Shown piece by piece: positions 1 through 6,446 of a stretch of 20,704 bases of DNA. Origin of the DNA: Candidatus Omnitrophota bacterium (GTDB taxonomy: Bacteria; Omnitrophota; JACPQZ01); assembly GCA_016190205.1 (NCBI GenBank), contig JACPQZ010000072.1, forward strand, positions 1 to 20,704, given 5' to 3'. How positions within the stretch are numbered: position 1 is the first letter of the stretch; every line of letters begins with the position of its first letter. The notes below the pieces were generated by a model. That model was not told where the DNA came from. It worked only from the letters and a program-made list of their open reading frames with translations, and ran no database searches. Both the position numbers and the translations under genes were made by a program.

Positions 1-2423
1 TCATAATTCCGGCTTGCTATGGGGCTCGCGGAGCGGTTGGTGCAGTAGTAAATATCCACATTCGTAAAAGAAGTGCCGCCGCCCAGGGTCCTGATGTCGT
101 TCTGGGTGTCGTTCACCCGCCAGACCTCGGCCCCGGAATCAGGCGCAATCATTCGAAGCGACGGGATAATCTTAAAAGTCGCCGTGATATCCAGGACGTC
201 GGCGTCATCCGAATCTATCACCTTAATCTTAGCCAGGTTGCTGGTCTGGGTAAGGGGCGGCGTCCAAGGGTAGGTCCCGTCCACATTCAGGGTCAAGTTA
301 TCTGCGTCGACATCCGACTGGATTAGAGTGAAGTTGTTGCCGCCGTCCATGGAATAATGGATATCCACGGTGGCCGTGGTAGCATCCAGGGTCCACTTGA
401 TGTTGCGTAAGTAACCGGTCGGCCAGTCAGGGTTTGACTCAAAAGGAGGATCGTTGATCGTAATCTTGCCCCGCACCTCAAAGTTGGCATTGCTCGGGTC
501 AACGACTTCCGTCGGGTAGGTGACCGATTTAATGCGTACCTGGGTAGTCTTGCCGGAGGCCTCCTTGGGGATTGGGTCCCAGACATATTCCCCGTACCCT
601 AAGCTCCCGCCAGTGTCCTCCGCAATATTGGTCGCGCCCGAGACAGCGGTCCAGGTAGCATGCGGCGCATCGATCGAATACTCAAGCGAGATGTTTCCGG
701 TGTTAGTTCCCCAGTAGTACCACTTTATCTTGCGCGTCGTGTCTCCCACGTACCACAGTTCAGTGCCGTTTGGCTCAATGATCTGCACCCTGCTAATAAT
801 TGTAAAATTCGCATTGGACTGGTCCGTATAGCCATAAGAGGCATTGTTGTTCGTGATCTTGACGAGCACGTCGGTCTCTTTTTCGGTGGCGGGCGAGGGC
901 ACTTTCCAGGCAAAGCTTAAGGAGCCCGGGGTCACGGCCGCGCCGGATGACCCGTAGACGTCTGTTGCAGTCGCCCAGCCGGAGCCATCGTTCCATTCGA
1001 GTTTCAAGGTCGTGAGCTTGCTCGAACTCGAGGAGGTCCAGGTGATATTTTGCGTCGTCCCGACCTGCCAGCTTTCATTCCCCACGGGCGAGGTCACGTT
1101 GAACGGGGCAAACTCGACCACCTGCCAGTTGACGTCTGCCGCGAGCTCGGCCACGTCGGCGTCGTTGCGGCGCGTAAAGGTGGCCGTGCTCTCATTGGAT
1201 ACCACCGCCCGCACGAGGGTACTATGCATGTTGATGGTCTGCGCGCTTCCGGTCGTCGTACCGGCCGAGGCACTGGTAATAGCAAAGGACCGTTCGGGGT
1301 CGAACACCGGAGAAAGGGTGGCCGTGGTCGAATAGACGGTTGCGCCATACTGAAAGCTCCCCCTCTGTACCTTGCCCTCGTCCTTCAACTCGACCACGTA
1401 CCATGCGATGGAGCCCCCGGTGTCTCCTGTGCCGGTCCCGACGCGGTTAAAGGCGACCTGTGACCCGCCCGCATCGAGCTTGCCCCGGATCTCGGTCAAG
1501 GCTTCTCGCCCGGCCGCCGCCTCCCCTATGGAATACGTGTACATAAGAAACGACTTCGCGGCATTCACGGTGGGAGAAACCGTGGCGGTGGCCGAGGAGG
1601 CGGACGCAGCCATGTCGAGAATACCGGTTGTGACCGTCGTATCCGTCAAAAACTCCAGCACCTGCCAGAAGAGCGTGATCGAGGCGGCCGAGGTGTTCTG
1701 GTTTGCCTGTGTCAGGCCGGAGCGCGTGATAACCAGCTTGTGCGCCCCGGGCGTCGTGGTATCAAAGGTCATGCGGAACTTCCAGGCCTCGTTTTCGTCG
1801 GCGAACCACTCGATGGAACGGGTCGTATAGAAAGGCGCTGCGGTGCTCGCGTTGATGTCGAGGATGGCGATATTCTTGCTGTACGTCGTTTCCGAGAACG
1901 TCGTCATTCCGGTCTGCACCCGGAACCCATTGTTGAATTCGACGGCATTTGTCTGGAGGTCCGCCGCGACCAAGGCCAGGGGGTCGTCCCGCACGCGCTC
2001 GATGTTGATAGTAGCCGCGTCCTCGAAATTCACGCTGAACATCCCGAGGCCTTCTCCGCCGTCCTTGCGCAGCGACTGCTGAACGGAAGAGTCGTGCAGT
2101 TCGCTCGTCTCAACGGTCATGAGGAGCGCAGTCTTATCCATGGCTACCGCGGTGATAGTCTGCTGTACCGTAAGGGTATTGTCGGCGATAGCCGCCGTCT
2201 GTGACTGCACTTTCTTGACCTGCGAGGCCTCGGCGGGGACGGGCCCTGCCGCCTGCATGAGCTCTTGCCAGGGTTCGGGGACATCCACGGGTGTTGGAAA
2301 AACGGTCCCGAAGAAAATCAGGCTTTGAATAAGAAAGCAGGCCACGGGCCGGAAGAAACTCTTGCGCTTGAGCGTGAGAGCCCCCGGTGAAACCCGCTTC
2401 ATGCGTATTACTGGTTCACTCAT
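1..2423 (-). CDS. Large secreted Ig-like repeat protein, C-terminus beyond window
   Basis: The minus-strand frame stays open from 2423 to the left edge (about 807 residues) and is cut there. Numbering here is from the ATG at 2402. The first 40 residues are basic then hydrophobic (about 18-37), like a signal peptide. Residues about 160-425 hold repeating beta-rich units ending in W-x-V-[VL]-E-[FL] (near 248, 335 and 425). From about 437 come at least four Ig-like units of the Ser-Thr-rich/Kre9-KNH type with the pattern P-x-G-x-E-x-W-x-V-G, I-x-W and N-A-N-F (near 440, 541, 647, 751). Such proteins are usually exported or surface bound. ATG 2423 directly follows an in-frame stop, overlaps the end of the TPR gene by 8 bases and has GGGG six bases upstream; ATG 2402 is the alternative. 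No enzymatic motif is visible. It is the last visible gene of the riboswitch-led operon. Confidence 0.85.
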   Translation of the reverse strand, partial: MSEPVIRMKRVSPGALTLKRKSFFRPVACFLIQSLIFFGTVFPTPVDVPEPWQELMQAAGPVPAEASQVKKVQSQTAAIADNTLTVQQTITAVAMDKTALLMTVETSELHDSSVQQSLRKDGGEGLGMFSVNFEDAATINIERVRDDPLALVAADLQTNAVEFNNGFRVQTGMTTFSETTYSKNIAILDINASTAAPFYTTRSIEWFADENEAWKFRMTFDTTTPGAHKLVITRSGLTQANQNTSAASITLFWQVLEFLTDTTVTTGILDMAASASSATATVSPTVNAAKSFLMYTYSIGEAAAGREALTEIRGKLDAGGSQVAFNRVGTGTGDTGGSIAWYVVELKDEGKVQRGSFQYGATVYSTTATLSPVFDPERSFAITSASAGTTTGSAQTINMHSTLVRAVVSNESTATFTRRNDADVAELAADVNWQVVEFAPFNVTSPVGNESWQVGTTQNITWTSSSSSKLTTLKLEWNDGSGWATATDVYGSSGAAVTPGSLSFAWKVPSPATEKETDVLVKITNNNASYGYTDQSNANFTIISRVQIIEPNGTELWYVGDTTRKIKWYYWGTNTGNISLEYSIDAPHATWTAVSGATNIAEDTGGSLGYGEYVWDPIPKEASGKTTQVRIKSVTYPTEVVDPSNANFEVRGKITINDPPFESNPDWPTGYLRNIKWTLDATTATVDIHYSMDGGNNFTLIQSDVDADNLTLNVDGTYPWTPPLTQTSNLAKIKVIDSDDADVLDITATFKIIPSLRMIAPDSGAEVWRVNDTQNDIRTLGGGTSFTNVDIYYCTNRSASPIASRNY

Positions 2424-3120
2424 TCATTGCCCCATGGTATAACTGCGTTTCTTCTTGAAAGCCCAGCACCGCGTTAAGATTGGCCTGTGCCGTGTCATAG
2501 CGGGGGTTCAAATCCAGCGCCCGGCGGAACTCATCGGCCGCCTCCCCCAGCCGGTCTTGTTTGTACAGGGCAACCCCCAGATTATTGTAGAGCTGGGGCG
2601 TCCTGGCCCCATACTCAAGGGCGCTCGCGTAATGGAGCGCCGCCTGCTCGTACTTGTCCCCTGCGGCCAGCGCGAGCCCTAAATTATAATGGGCCTCGGC
2701 GTAGTCCGGCCGGATTTGGAGGGCCATGCGGTAATCCTCCTCCGCCCCCTTGAGGTCCCCTTCCTTCATGCGCATGGTCGCCCGATTGCTATAAGCATCG
2801 AAAAAACGCGGGGCGAGCCGGATGGCTTCTTCATAGTGCCCCCTCGCTTCATCTACCCGGCCGAGCTGGGCCAGGGCGTTTCCGAGATTGTTATGGCCCT
2901 CGGCGTATTGCGCATCCAGCGCAAGGGCCTGGGTATAGTAGTCAACCGCCTTTTCGGGGTTGTCCTGTTTTAAACAATCATTGCCGAGCCGCACGAGCTC
3001 CGAAGGGCTCGTCCGCTCCAAATCTGATGCGGGGACAAGGAACATGAGGGCCAGTGCACCGCATGCCGCGGCCGCCAGCCCGCATGCCCACACCATACTC
3101 CGTAAATTCAGAATCTTCAC
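2416..3120 (-). CDS. Membrane-anchored TPR protein
   Basis: This 234-residue protein has an N-terminal hydrophobic segment at about 9-30, acting as an anchor or signal. Five consecutive 34-residue tetratricopeptide repeats follow (about 39-208) with the standard spacing: Y/H-x-x-L-G near the start of a repeat, and A-x-x-x-Y/F plus A-L-x-L-x-P near its end. TPR arrays are protein-protein interaction scaffolds; here it would lie in the periplasm. The start is GTG 3120, preceded by a GAGGTGA ribosome site. The gene lies 4 bases after its upstream neighbour and overlaps the next start, so translation is probably coupled. No partner can be named from sequence; the co-expressed Ig-like protein is a reasonable candidate. 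Confidence 0.9.
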   Translation of the reverse strand: MKILNLRSMVWACGLAAAACGALALMFLVPASDLERTSPSELVRLGNDCLKQDNPEKAVDYYTQALALDAQYAEGHNNLGNALAQLGRVDEARGHYEEAIRLAPRFFDAYSNRATMRMKEGDLKGAEEDYRMALQIRPDYAEAHYNLGLALAAGDKYEQAALHYASALEYGARTPQLYNNLGVALYKQDRLGEAADEFRRALDLNPRYDTAQANLNAVLGFQEETQLYHGAMNE

Positions 3121-3124
3121 CGAA

Positions 3125-3586
3125 TCACCTCGAGGTCATCGGCCCGGCCGCCGGCCGGACAAAGGTAATCCCGCGCGCTTTTCTCTTACCGACGCTTTTC
3201 TCGCGCGCCACCGTTCCGTCACTTAATGTCTGACCGTCGTATTCTTCAACAACCTCGTCAAATGAGATCTGGACCGCGTCTCCATAATGGATTTCGGAAA
3301 GGGCGTTCTTGCGTTCCAGCGCCTCGCTCCCGTCGAGCCAGAATCCAATTTCGGATTCCTCCCCCGTCGTATTATTGCGGTCGTACACGATAGAGATGTA
3401 ATCCGAGTCAACATAGGAAACCTGGCCCGAGAGCGACTTCGCTTCGGTACGCTCGACCCAGTTCTTCTTAACGCCCACGGCCTGCCCCTTCGGCCCCTGC
3501 GCCCAAAGGGAGGACGAGTCCGCCGCCCCTAATATAAGGAGGACGGAAAGAACCGCCGCTTCAAAAACAGAAAAAAAGGGCTTCAT
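3125..3586 (-). CDS. Small secreted beta-rich protein of unknown function
   Basis: About 153 residues with a signal peptide: M-K-P-F-F, a hydrophobic run, then a probable cleavage site after L-W-A-Q. The mature part holds a beta-rich domain of roughly 100 residues with S-G-x-V-S-Y-V-D-S-D-Y-I-S-I-V-Y, L-E-R-K-x-A-L-S-E-I, G-D-A-V-Q-I-S-F-D-E and a final I-T-F-V-R-P. I do not recognise a characterised family. The GTG at 3592 would add two residues; ATG 3586 is preferred because an AGGAG site lies 9 bases upstream. Spacing to the genes on both sides is short (4 and 12 bases), so it is in the same operon. A small periplasmic barrel is inferred from strand-like alternation only. Confidence 0.8.
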   Translation of the reverse strand: MKPFFSVFEAAVLSVLLILGAADSSSLWAQGPKGQAVGVKKNWVERTEAKSLSGQVSYVDSDYISIVYDRNNTTGEESEIGFWLDGSEALERKNALSEIHYGDAVQISFDEVVEEYDGQTLSDGTVAREKSVGKRKARGITFVRPAAGPMTSR

Positions 3587-3598
3587 CCGCACTATCTC

Positions 3599-4030
3599 CT
3601 ATAAACTCTTAAACGAATACTTCGTTATAATTTCCTTCTTGTCTTCAAGCGTGAGCCGGCCCGACATAAGCCCGTCATAGAGCTCGCCGTGCAGGAAGGC
3701 CTTGGACCCGTCGTCCGCGACCTGCATGCTGTCAAATGTAACGGTGCCGTCCACCTCGACATGCACGGTGAAATTCGAGGGGCCGTAGCCCAGGGCCGCG
3801 AGCTCTTCGAAAGTCACTTTATTGTTCTCGAAGCTCACCACGTCGGTCGCGAGTTTCCCGCTTCCCTCTACGAGCTCGTACTTTACCTGGTAGCCGGTGC
3901 CCATGAGCTCCGCCTTTTTGGCTTGAACCAGCTCCTCCGGAGAGAGGGGAGCAGCCGCCTCCACGCTCGCCGCCATTCCGATGAAAAGCCCCAAAACCGC
4001 AACGATCAAAAACCCCTTAAACATGTTCAT
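3599..4030 (-). CDS. Small secreted protein with the window's recurrent barrel-like domain
   Basis: A 143-residue exported protein: signal peptide in residues 1-26 (hydrophobic core then A-S-V-E-A-A-A), followed by one small domain. It aligns by eye with the C-terminus of the transposase-derived protein at 4043-5290 and with the protein at 5719-6435. Shared features are G-x-x-W/Y-x-V/I, a D-x-x-x-F strand, L-x-x-x-G-Y-x-P-S-N/Y, T-x-x-x-x-M/V-Q, a G-E/R-L-x-G/D-x-x-x-S/K-G turn and a terminal Y/F-S-F. The fold may be lipocalin-like (inference); no catalytic residues stand out. ATG 4030 follows a strong AGGAGG site; GTG 4033 and ATG 4024 are alternatives. It is the second gene after the riboswitch, 12 bases from the first. 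Confidence 0.85.
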   Translation of the reverse strand: MNMFKGFLIVAVLGLFIGMAASVEAAAPLSPEELVQAKKAELMGTGYQVKYELVEGSGKLATDVVSFENNKVTFEELAALGYGPSNFTVHVEVDGTVTFDSMQVADDGSKAFLHGELYDGLMSGRLTLEDKKEIITKYSFKSL

Positions 4031-4042
4031 CACCCTCCTCCC

Positions 4043-5290
4043 TCAACCGTTCAGATTCACCCGCACGCCCGTAAACGAAAACTCGCGGCTGATGCCTTCA
4101 GCCGCGTGCTGTGTCATAAAGCCTTTTAAGTTTCGCCCGTCCCACTCACCGTGCCAGCGCACCACCTCACCCCTCTCGTTCGTTTGGACCGATTCCCAAA
4201 CCGTTAAGTCGGGGCGCGTCTTGCGGATGACGTAGCGGGAAGGCGGGATGCCGCTTTTTCCCAGAACCTTCGAGGCAACCACCTGGTTTTGAAATTTGAG
4301 GCGGTCCCTGACGATTTGAGCAGGATCATTCTCTCCCGTGTGGAGCTCCGTGAGCTCGATGTCCCACACGGAGCCGTCCAGGTTATACGGCTCTAGCCGT
4401 TCCCGGTAAACGATCTGAACCTCAACCTTCGGACCGTCAGCGAGAGGAGCGGGGACCGCCGGCCTTTCCGCTACTGTCGCGGGCGCAACGGAATTCTCCC
4501 ATAAAGCGCTTAATGAAGGCCATCCCAAAAGCGCGGCCGTCCCGATCAGAAGCCCCGCAGCCGCATAGCCCAGAATGGGGAAGAAGGGCACGGGCCGCCC
4601 CGCCCTCTTACGGGCGATCTGCCTTGCGCTCCTTGCCATCTCTTCCCGGACAAGCATGACGAAATCCCTCGAACCCACCACCCGCTTGTGCTGGAAGAGC
4701 CTCTCAAACCCTTCGGACTCCTTGTTTTTCTTCGAGAACGCGCCTACATAGGCGGCGTACTCCGCGCGCGTATCGGCCGATTGTATCCGGCCAAAAAGCT
4801 CCCTGACCTCCTCGGCAAGATCCAGGGCGGGGTTACACTGTCCGAGATAACACCCCAGACTGGTATGGCGGTACTCACGCGGGCTTTCAACAAGTCCCAG
4901 CCTCGCCGGGGCCGAGTGCATGTGTGCCGTGAGCCTCAAGAGATAGGAGTCCTTATCCACAAGCACCGAACGGAACCGCTCTTGGAACAGGTGCCCCTTT
5001 TTGCCGTAGCGGCTGTTGTAGATTTTTGTGTAGGTAGAATTTAAGGCGTGCATGATGGTGGAGATCGTGACCTCGTTCTTGAGTTCGATCAGGAGATGAA
5101 GGCGGCTCGGAAGGAGGGCATAGGCAAAGAGCTTAAACCCGAACTCTTTCTTGTAGCGGTTGAGGAGATTGATATAGTTTTGATAGTCCTCATCGTCATA
5201 AAAACAAGCCTGCCCGAATCCCTCGTAGGAGGAGACCGATGTCACGTAATATAGGCAATTCTCTAAATAAATCCTGGGCGGCCTCGGCAT
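4043..5290 (-). CDS. Catalytically dead RAYT transposase domain fused to membrane helix and small periplasmic domain
   Basis: 415 residues. Residues 1-150 match the REP-associated tyrosine transposase (RAYT, Y1_Tnp) family: M-P-R-P-x-R-I start, F-x-D-D-E-D-Y-x-x-Y, G-F-K-L-x-A-Y-A-L-L-P, G-K-K-G-H-L-F-Q-x-R-F and V-D-K-D-S-Y-L-L. Active family members have an H-x-H pair and a tyrosine in a Y-I-x-x-N-P-V-R-A segment. Here the pair reads R63-L64-H65, and the tyrosine position is H123 within A-H-M-H-S-A-P-A-R-L-G, so DNA cleavage is not expected. A membrane helix follows (about 236-257), then residues about 300-412 carry the same small domain as the genes at 3599 and 5719. The DNA-binding-like part would thus be cytoplasmic and the C-terminus periplasmic. 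ATG 5290 has an AAGGT site. It is the first gene downstream of the riboswitch and terminator. Confidence 0.88.
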   Translation of the reverse strand: MPRPPRIYLENCLYYVTSVSSYEGFGQACFYDDEDYQNYINLLNRYKKEFGFKLFAYALLPSRLHLLIELKNEVTISTIMHALNSTYTKIYNSRYGKKGHLFQERFRSVLVDKDSYLLRLTAHMHSAPARLGLVESPREYRHTSLGCYLGQCNPALDLAEEVRELFGRIQSADTRAEYAAYVGAFSKKNKESEGFERLFQHKRVVGSRDFVMLVREEMARSARQIARKRAGRPVPFFPILGYAAAGLLIGTAALLGWPSLSALWENSVAPATVAERPAVPAPLADGPKVEVQIVYRERLEPYNLDGSVWDIELTELHTGENDPAQIVRDRLKFQNQVVASKVLGKSGIPPSRYVIRKTRPDLTVWESVQTNERGEVVRWHGEWDGRNLKGFMTQHAAEGISREFSFTGVRVNLNG

Positions 5291-5310
5291 TTTTACCTTT
5301 TTGCCTTTCG

Positions 5311-5338
5311 TCCCACGTCCGACGTCCCACGTCCGACG
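5311..5338. repeat. 14-bp tandem repeat, two perfect copies (intergenic)
   Basis: The 14-base unit tcccacgtccgacg occurs twice head to tail. The same two-copy array occurs inside the PPIase gene at 6978-7005. Each unit contains overlapping cacgtc/gacgt half-palindromes. It is likely a dispersed element. Confidence 0.85.
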
Positions 5339-5353
5339 TTTTTTGTATTCCCA

Positions 5354-5388
5354 TGCCTGGCACCTTTGCGCCCGTGCCTGGCACCTTT
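5354..5388. repeat. Pair of REP-like palindromes next to RAYT-derived gene
   Basis: The 14-base sequence tgcctggcaccttt occurs at 5354-5367 and 5375-5388, 21 bases apart. The second copy extends to a perfect 11-base palindrome, gtgcctggcac. RAYT proteins classically act on short palindromes flanking their own gene; this pair lies 64-98 bases upstream of the RAYT-derived start codon. Confidence 0.75.
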
Positions 5389-5400
5389 CCCCTGAAAATC

Positions 5401-5442
5401 AAAAAAAACTCCAGACAACTTCCCATACAGGAAGCCTGGAGT
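5401..5442 (-). terminator. Intrinsic terminator downstream of riboswitch (expression platform)
   Basis: On the minus strand ACTCCAG pairs with CTGGAGT, and CTTCC pairs with GGAAG inside it with a small bulge around the loop. Eight T residues follow directly (5408-5401). It lies about 47 bases after the aptamer and before the first gene of the operon, so it probably decides whether RNA polymerase reaches the downstream genes. Confidence 0.8.
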
Positions 5443-5488
5443 GCAATCGGAAAAAGTATATTGAGTAATCTTATGTTTTATCATCGTC

Positions 5489-5580
5489 TCACTTTCGGCA
5501 GCTTGCCGGTCCACCAAACAGCACGGCGGATGCACCGCTTTGCGTCCTCATGTTGCCATGAGTTTGCCGTTTCGAGTGAT
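5489..5580 (-). ncRNA. Cyclic-di-GMP-I (GEMM-I) riboswitch aptamer
   Basis: The minus strand carries the hallmark GEMM-I core: GGCAAAC, a CTCATG/CATGAG stem capped by a GCAA (GNRA) tetraloop (5562-5547), then GGACGCAAAGC. A second helix follows (GGT-x-CATC with GGTG-x-ACC), then AAGCTGCCG. The closing P1 helix forms between TCACT plus CGGC at the 5' side and GCCG plus AGTGA at the 3' side. In the family these elements bind cyclic di-GMP, with the GNRA loop docking on the second helix. It lies between a sigma70 promoter and an intrinsic terminator, which is the classical transcription-attenuation layout. I could not resolve a convincing antiterminator, so ON or OFF polarity is unknown. Confidence 0.85.
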
Positions 5581-5596
5581 TCTGTTGTCAATCACA

Positions 5597-5626
5597 AGGA
5601 TACCTTAACCGAAAAAGCCGTGTCAA
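5597..5626 (-). promoter_or_regulatory. Sigma70-type promoter upstream of riboswitch
   Basis: On the minus strand TTGACA (5626-5621) is followed after 18 bases by TATCCT (5602-5597). The expected start of transcription, about 7 bases on, lies just before the riboswitch aptamer, which is the correct geometry for a riboswitch leader. Confidence 0.65.
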
Positions 5627-5636
5627 ACACGCGGCG
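5611..5636 (-). terminator. Possible terminator of the region C operon
   Basis: On the minus strand CGCCGCGTG, a TTTGA loop and CACGGC form a GC-rich hairpin with a bulge, followed by TTTTTC. It lies about 83 bases after the stop codon at 5719. It overlaps the -35 box of the riboswitch promoter. The stem is imperfect and the T-run short. Confidence 0.45.
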
Positions 5637-5718
5637 ATATTTCTATGATCAAAGAACTTAGTTTTTATAAATATAAAATCAACAAGAATATATTTTACGC
5701 AGCCGCATACCTCTTGAG

Positions 5719-6435
5719 CTATCGCCCGCGACCCATGCGCTTCCACCAAGGGAGGGGTTTCTCCTCCACCTGGGGCTTGGGAGCAGGTTTCGGCGCCGCC
5801 TCCTGCGTCGGTTCAGGCTCGGGCGCGTCAGGAACGGGAGACGCCTCCGGTGCCGGTTCCACCTGCGGGATGGGCGCCGCCACAGGCTCGGGCTCTAGCT
5901 CCGCCCCCTCGGAGCTCACCGGAGCTTCCTCAACCGCTGGCCTACTCAAAACGCCGCTAAAAACAAAGGTTGTCCGCTGCCCCTTTTTAGTCTGTTTCGT
6001 TACGACACCGGAAATGGCATCCCCTCTTAACTCGGCCCGCACTACGGCCGTGTCTTCCTTTTCGTTCCGCTTCATGGACTGGAGTATGAAGGTTGCAAAA
6101 TCCCTGGATAAGGTCGGCGTATAATTCGTGGGCGTGTAACCGTCCTTTTCAAGGCTGTCTGTGCTCAAAAGCACCCCCCTGAAGTGAATGGTATCTGCAT
6201 AGGACGCCGCTTTTCCCTCGCGGTCGTTTACCTGGATGTCCCAATCCGTTCCATCCAGTTCCTCCACCTTGGCGGCCAGGACCTCGTCCGGGTTAATCTC
6301 TTCCTCTTGAGCGGCCACTCGGGTGGGATAGAGGCTGACGCTAATCAATAGAGAACATAATACGAGAAGTAGTTTCACAAGTGCCGACGTGTCATTGCGA
6401 ACCCCGCGAAGCGGGGTGAAGCAATCTCCTTCCAC
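5719..6435 (-). CDS. Secreted protein with recurrent barrel-like domain and Pro/Glu-rich tail
   Basis: About 238 residues. A hydrophobic signal segment (V-K-L-L-L-V-L-C-S-L-L-I-S-V-S-L) ends near V-A-A-Q. Next comes the same small domain as in the genes at 3599 and 4043 (T-D-W-D-I, D-T-I-H-F, L-x-x-D-G-Y-T-P-T-N-Y, G-D-A-I-S-G, F-V-F-S-G). The C-terminal tail of about 80 residues is rich in P, E and A and ends in a basic W-W-K-R-M-G-R-G-R; such tails often span peptidoglycan. GTG 6435 is preferred because GGGAGG lies 5 bases upstream. GTG 6450 overlaps the previous stop, and GTG 6378 starts just before the hydrophobic segment. With the longer starts, the first residues are encoded by a dispersed repeat (6393-6426). 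It is the last gene of the secretin operon. Confidence 0.8.
   Translation of the reverse strand: MEGDCFTPLRGVRNDTSALVKLLLVLCSLLISVSLYPTRVAAQEEEINPDEVLAAKVEELDGTDWDIQVNDREGKAASYADTIHFRGVLLSTDSLEKDGYTPTNYTPTLSRDFATFILQSMKRNEKEDTAVVRAELRGDAISGVVTKQTKKGQRTTFVFSGVLSRPAVEEAPVSSEGAELEPEPVAAPIPQVEPAPEASPVPDAPEPEPTQEAAPKPAPKPQVEEKPLPWWKRMGRGR
6393..6426. repeat. Dispersed palindromic repeat at the N-terminal end of a gene
   Basis: The sequence attgc, ga, accccgc, gaa, gcggggt, gaa, gcaat is a nested inverted repeat of the type often scattered in many copies between bacterial genes. Here it overlaps the first codons of the secreted protein at 5719-6435 and contributes the residues C-F-T-P-L-R-G-V-R-N-D. 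Confidence 0.75.
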
Positions 6436-6446
6436 ATCAACCTCCC

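Larger units (their letters stand above)
5291..5718 (-). other. 428-base gene-free control region
   Basis: No convincing gene lies here. Read on the minus strand it holds, in order: an AT-rich stretch (about 5640-5700), a terminator-like hairpin (5611-5636) overlapping a promoter -35 box, the promoter (5597-5626), a GEMM-I type riboswitch (5489-5580), an intrinsic terminator (5401-5442), a pair of palindromic repeats (5354-5388), a 14-bp tandem repeat (5311-5338), and the ribosome site of the transposase-derived gene. Confidence 0.8.

Noticed and set aside
4043-5290. Active IS200/RAYT-type mobile element
   Set aside because: One of the two HUH histidines and the catalytic tyrosine are missing and the protein continues into a membrane and periplasmic part.
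5311-5388. Possible CRISPR array
   Set aside because: The repeats are 14 bases, only two copies each, with no regular unique spacers and no cas genes nearby.
5293-5535. 80-codon minus-strand reading frame upstream of the RAYT-derived gene
   Set aside because: It consists of terminator, riboswitch 3' end and repeat sequence; the peptide is low-complexity and the DNA is better explained by those elements.
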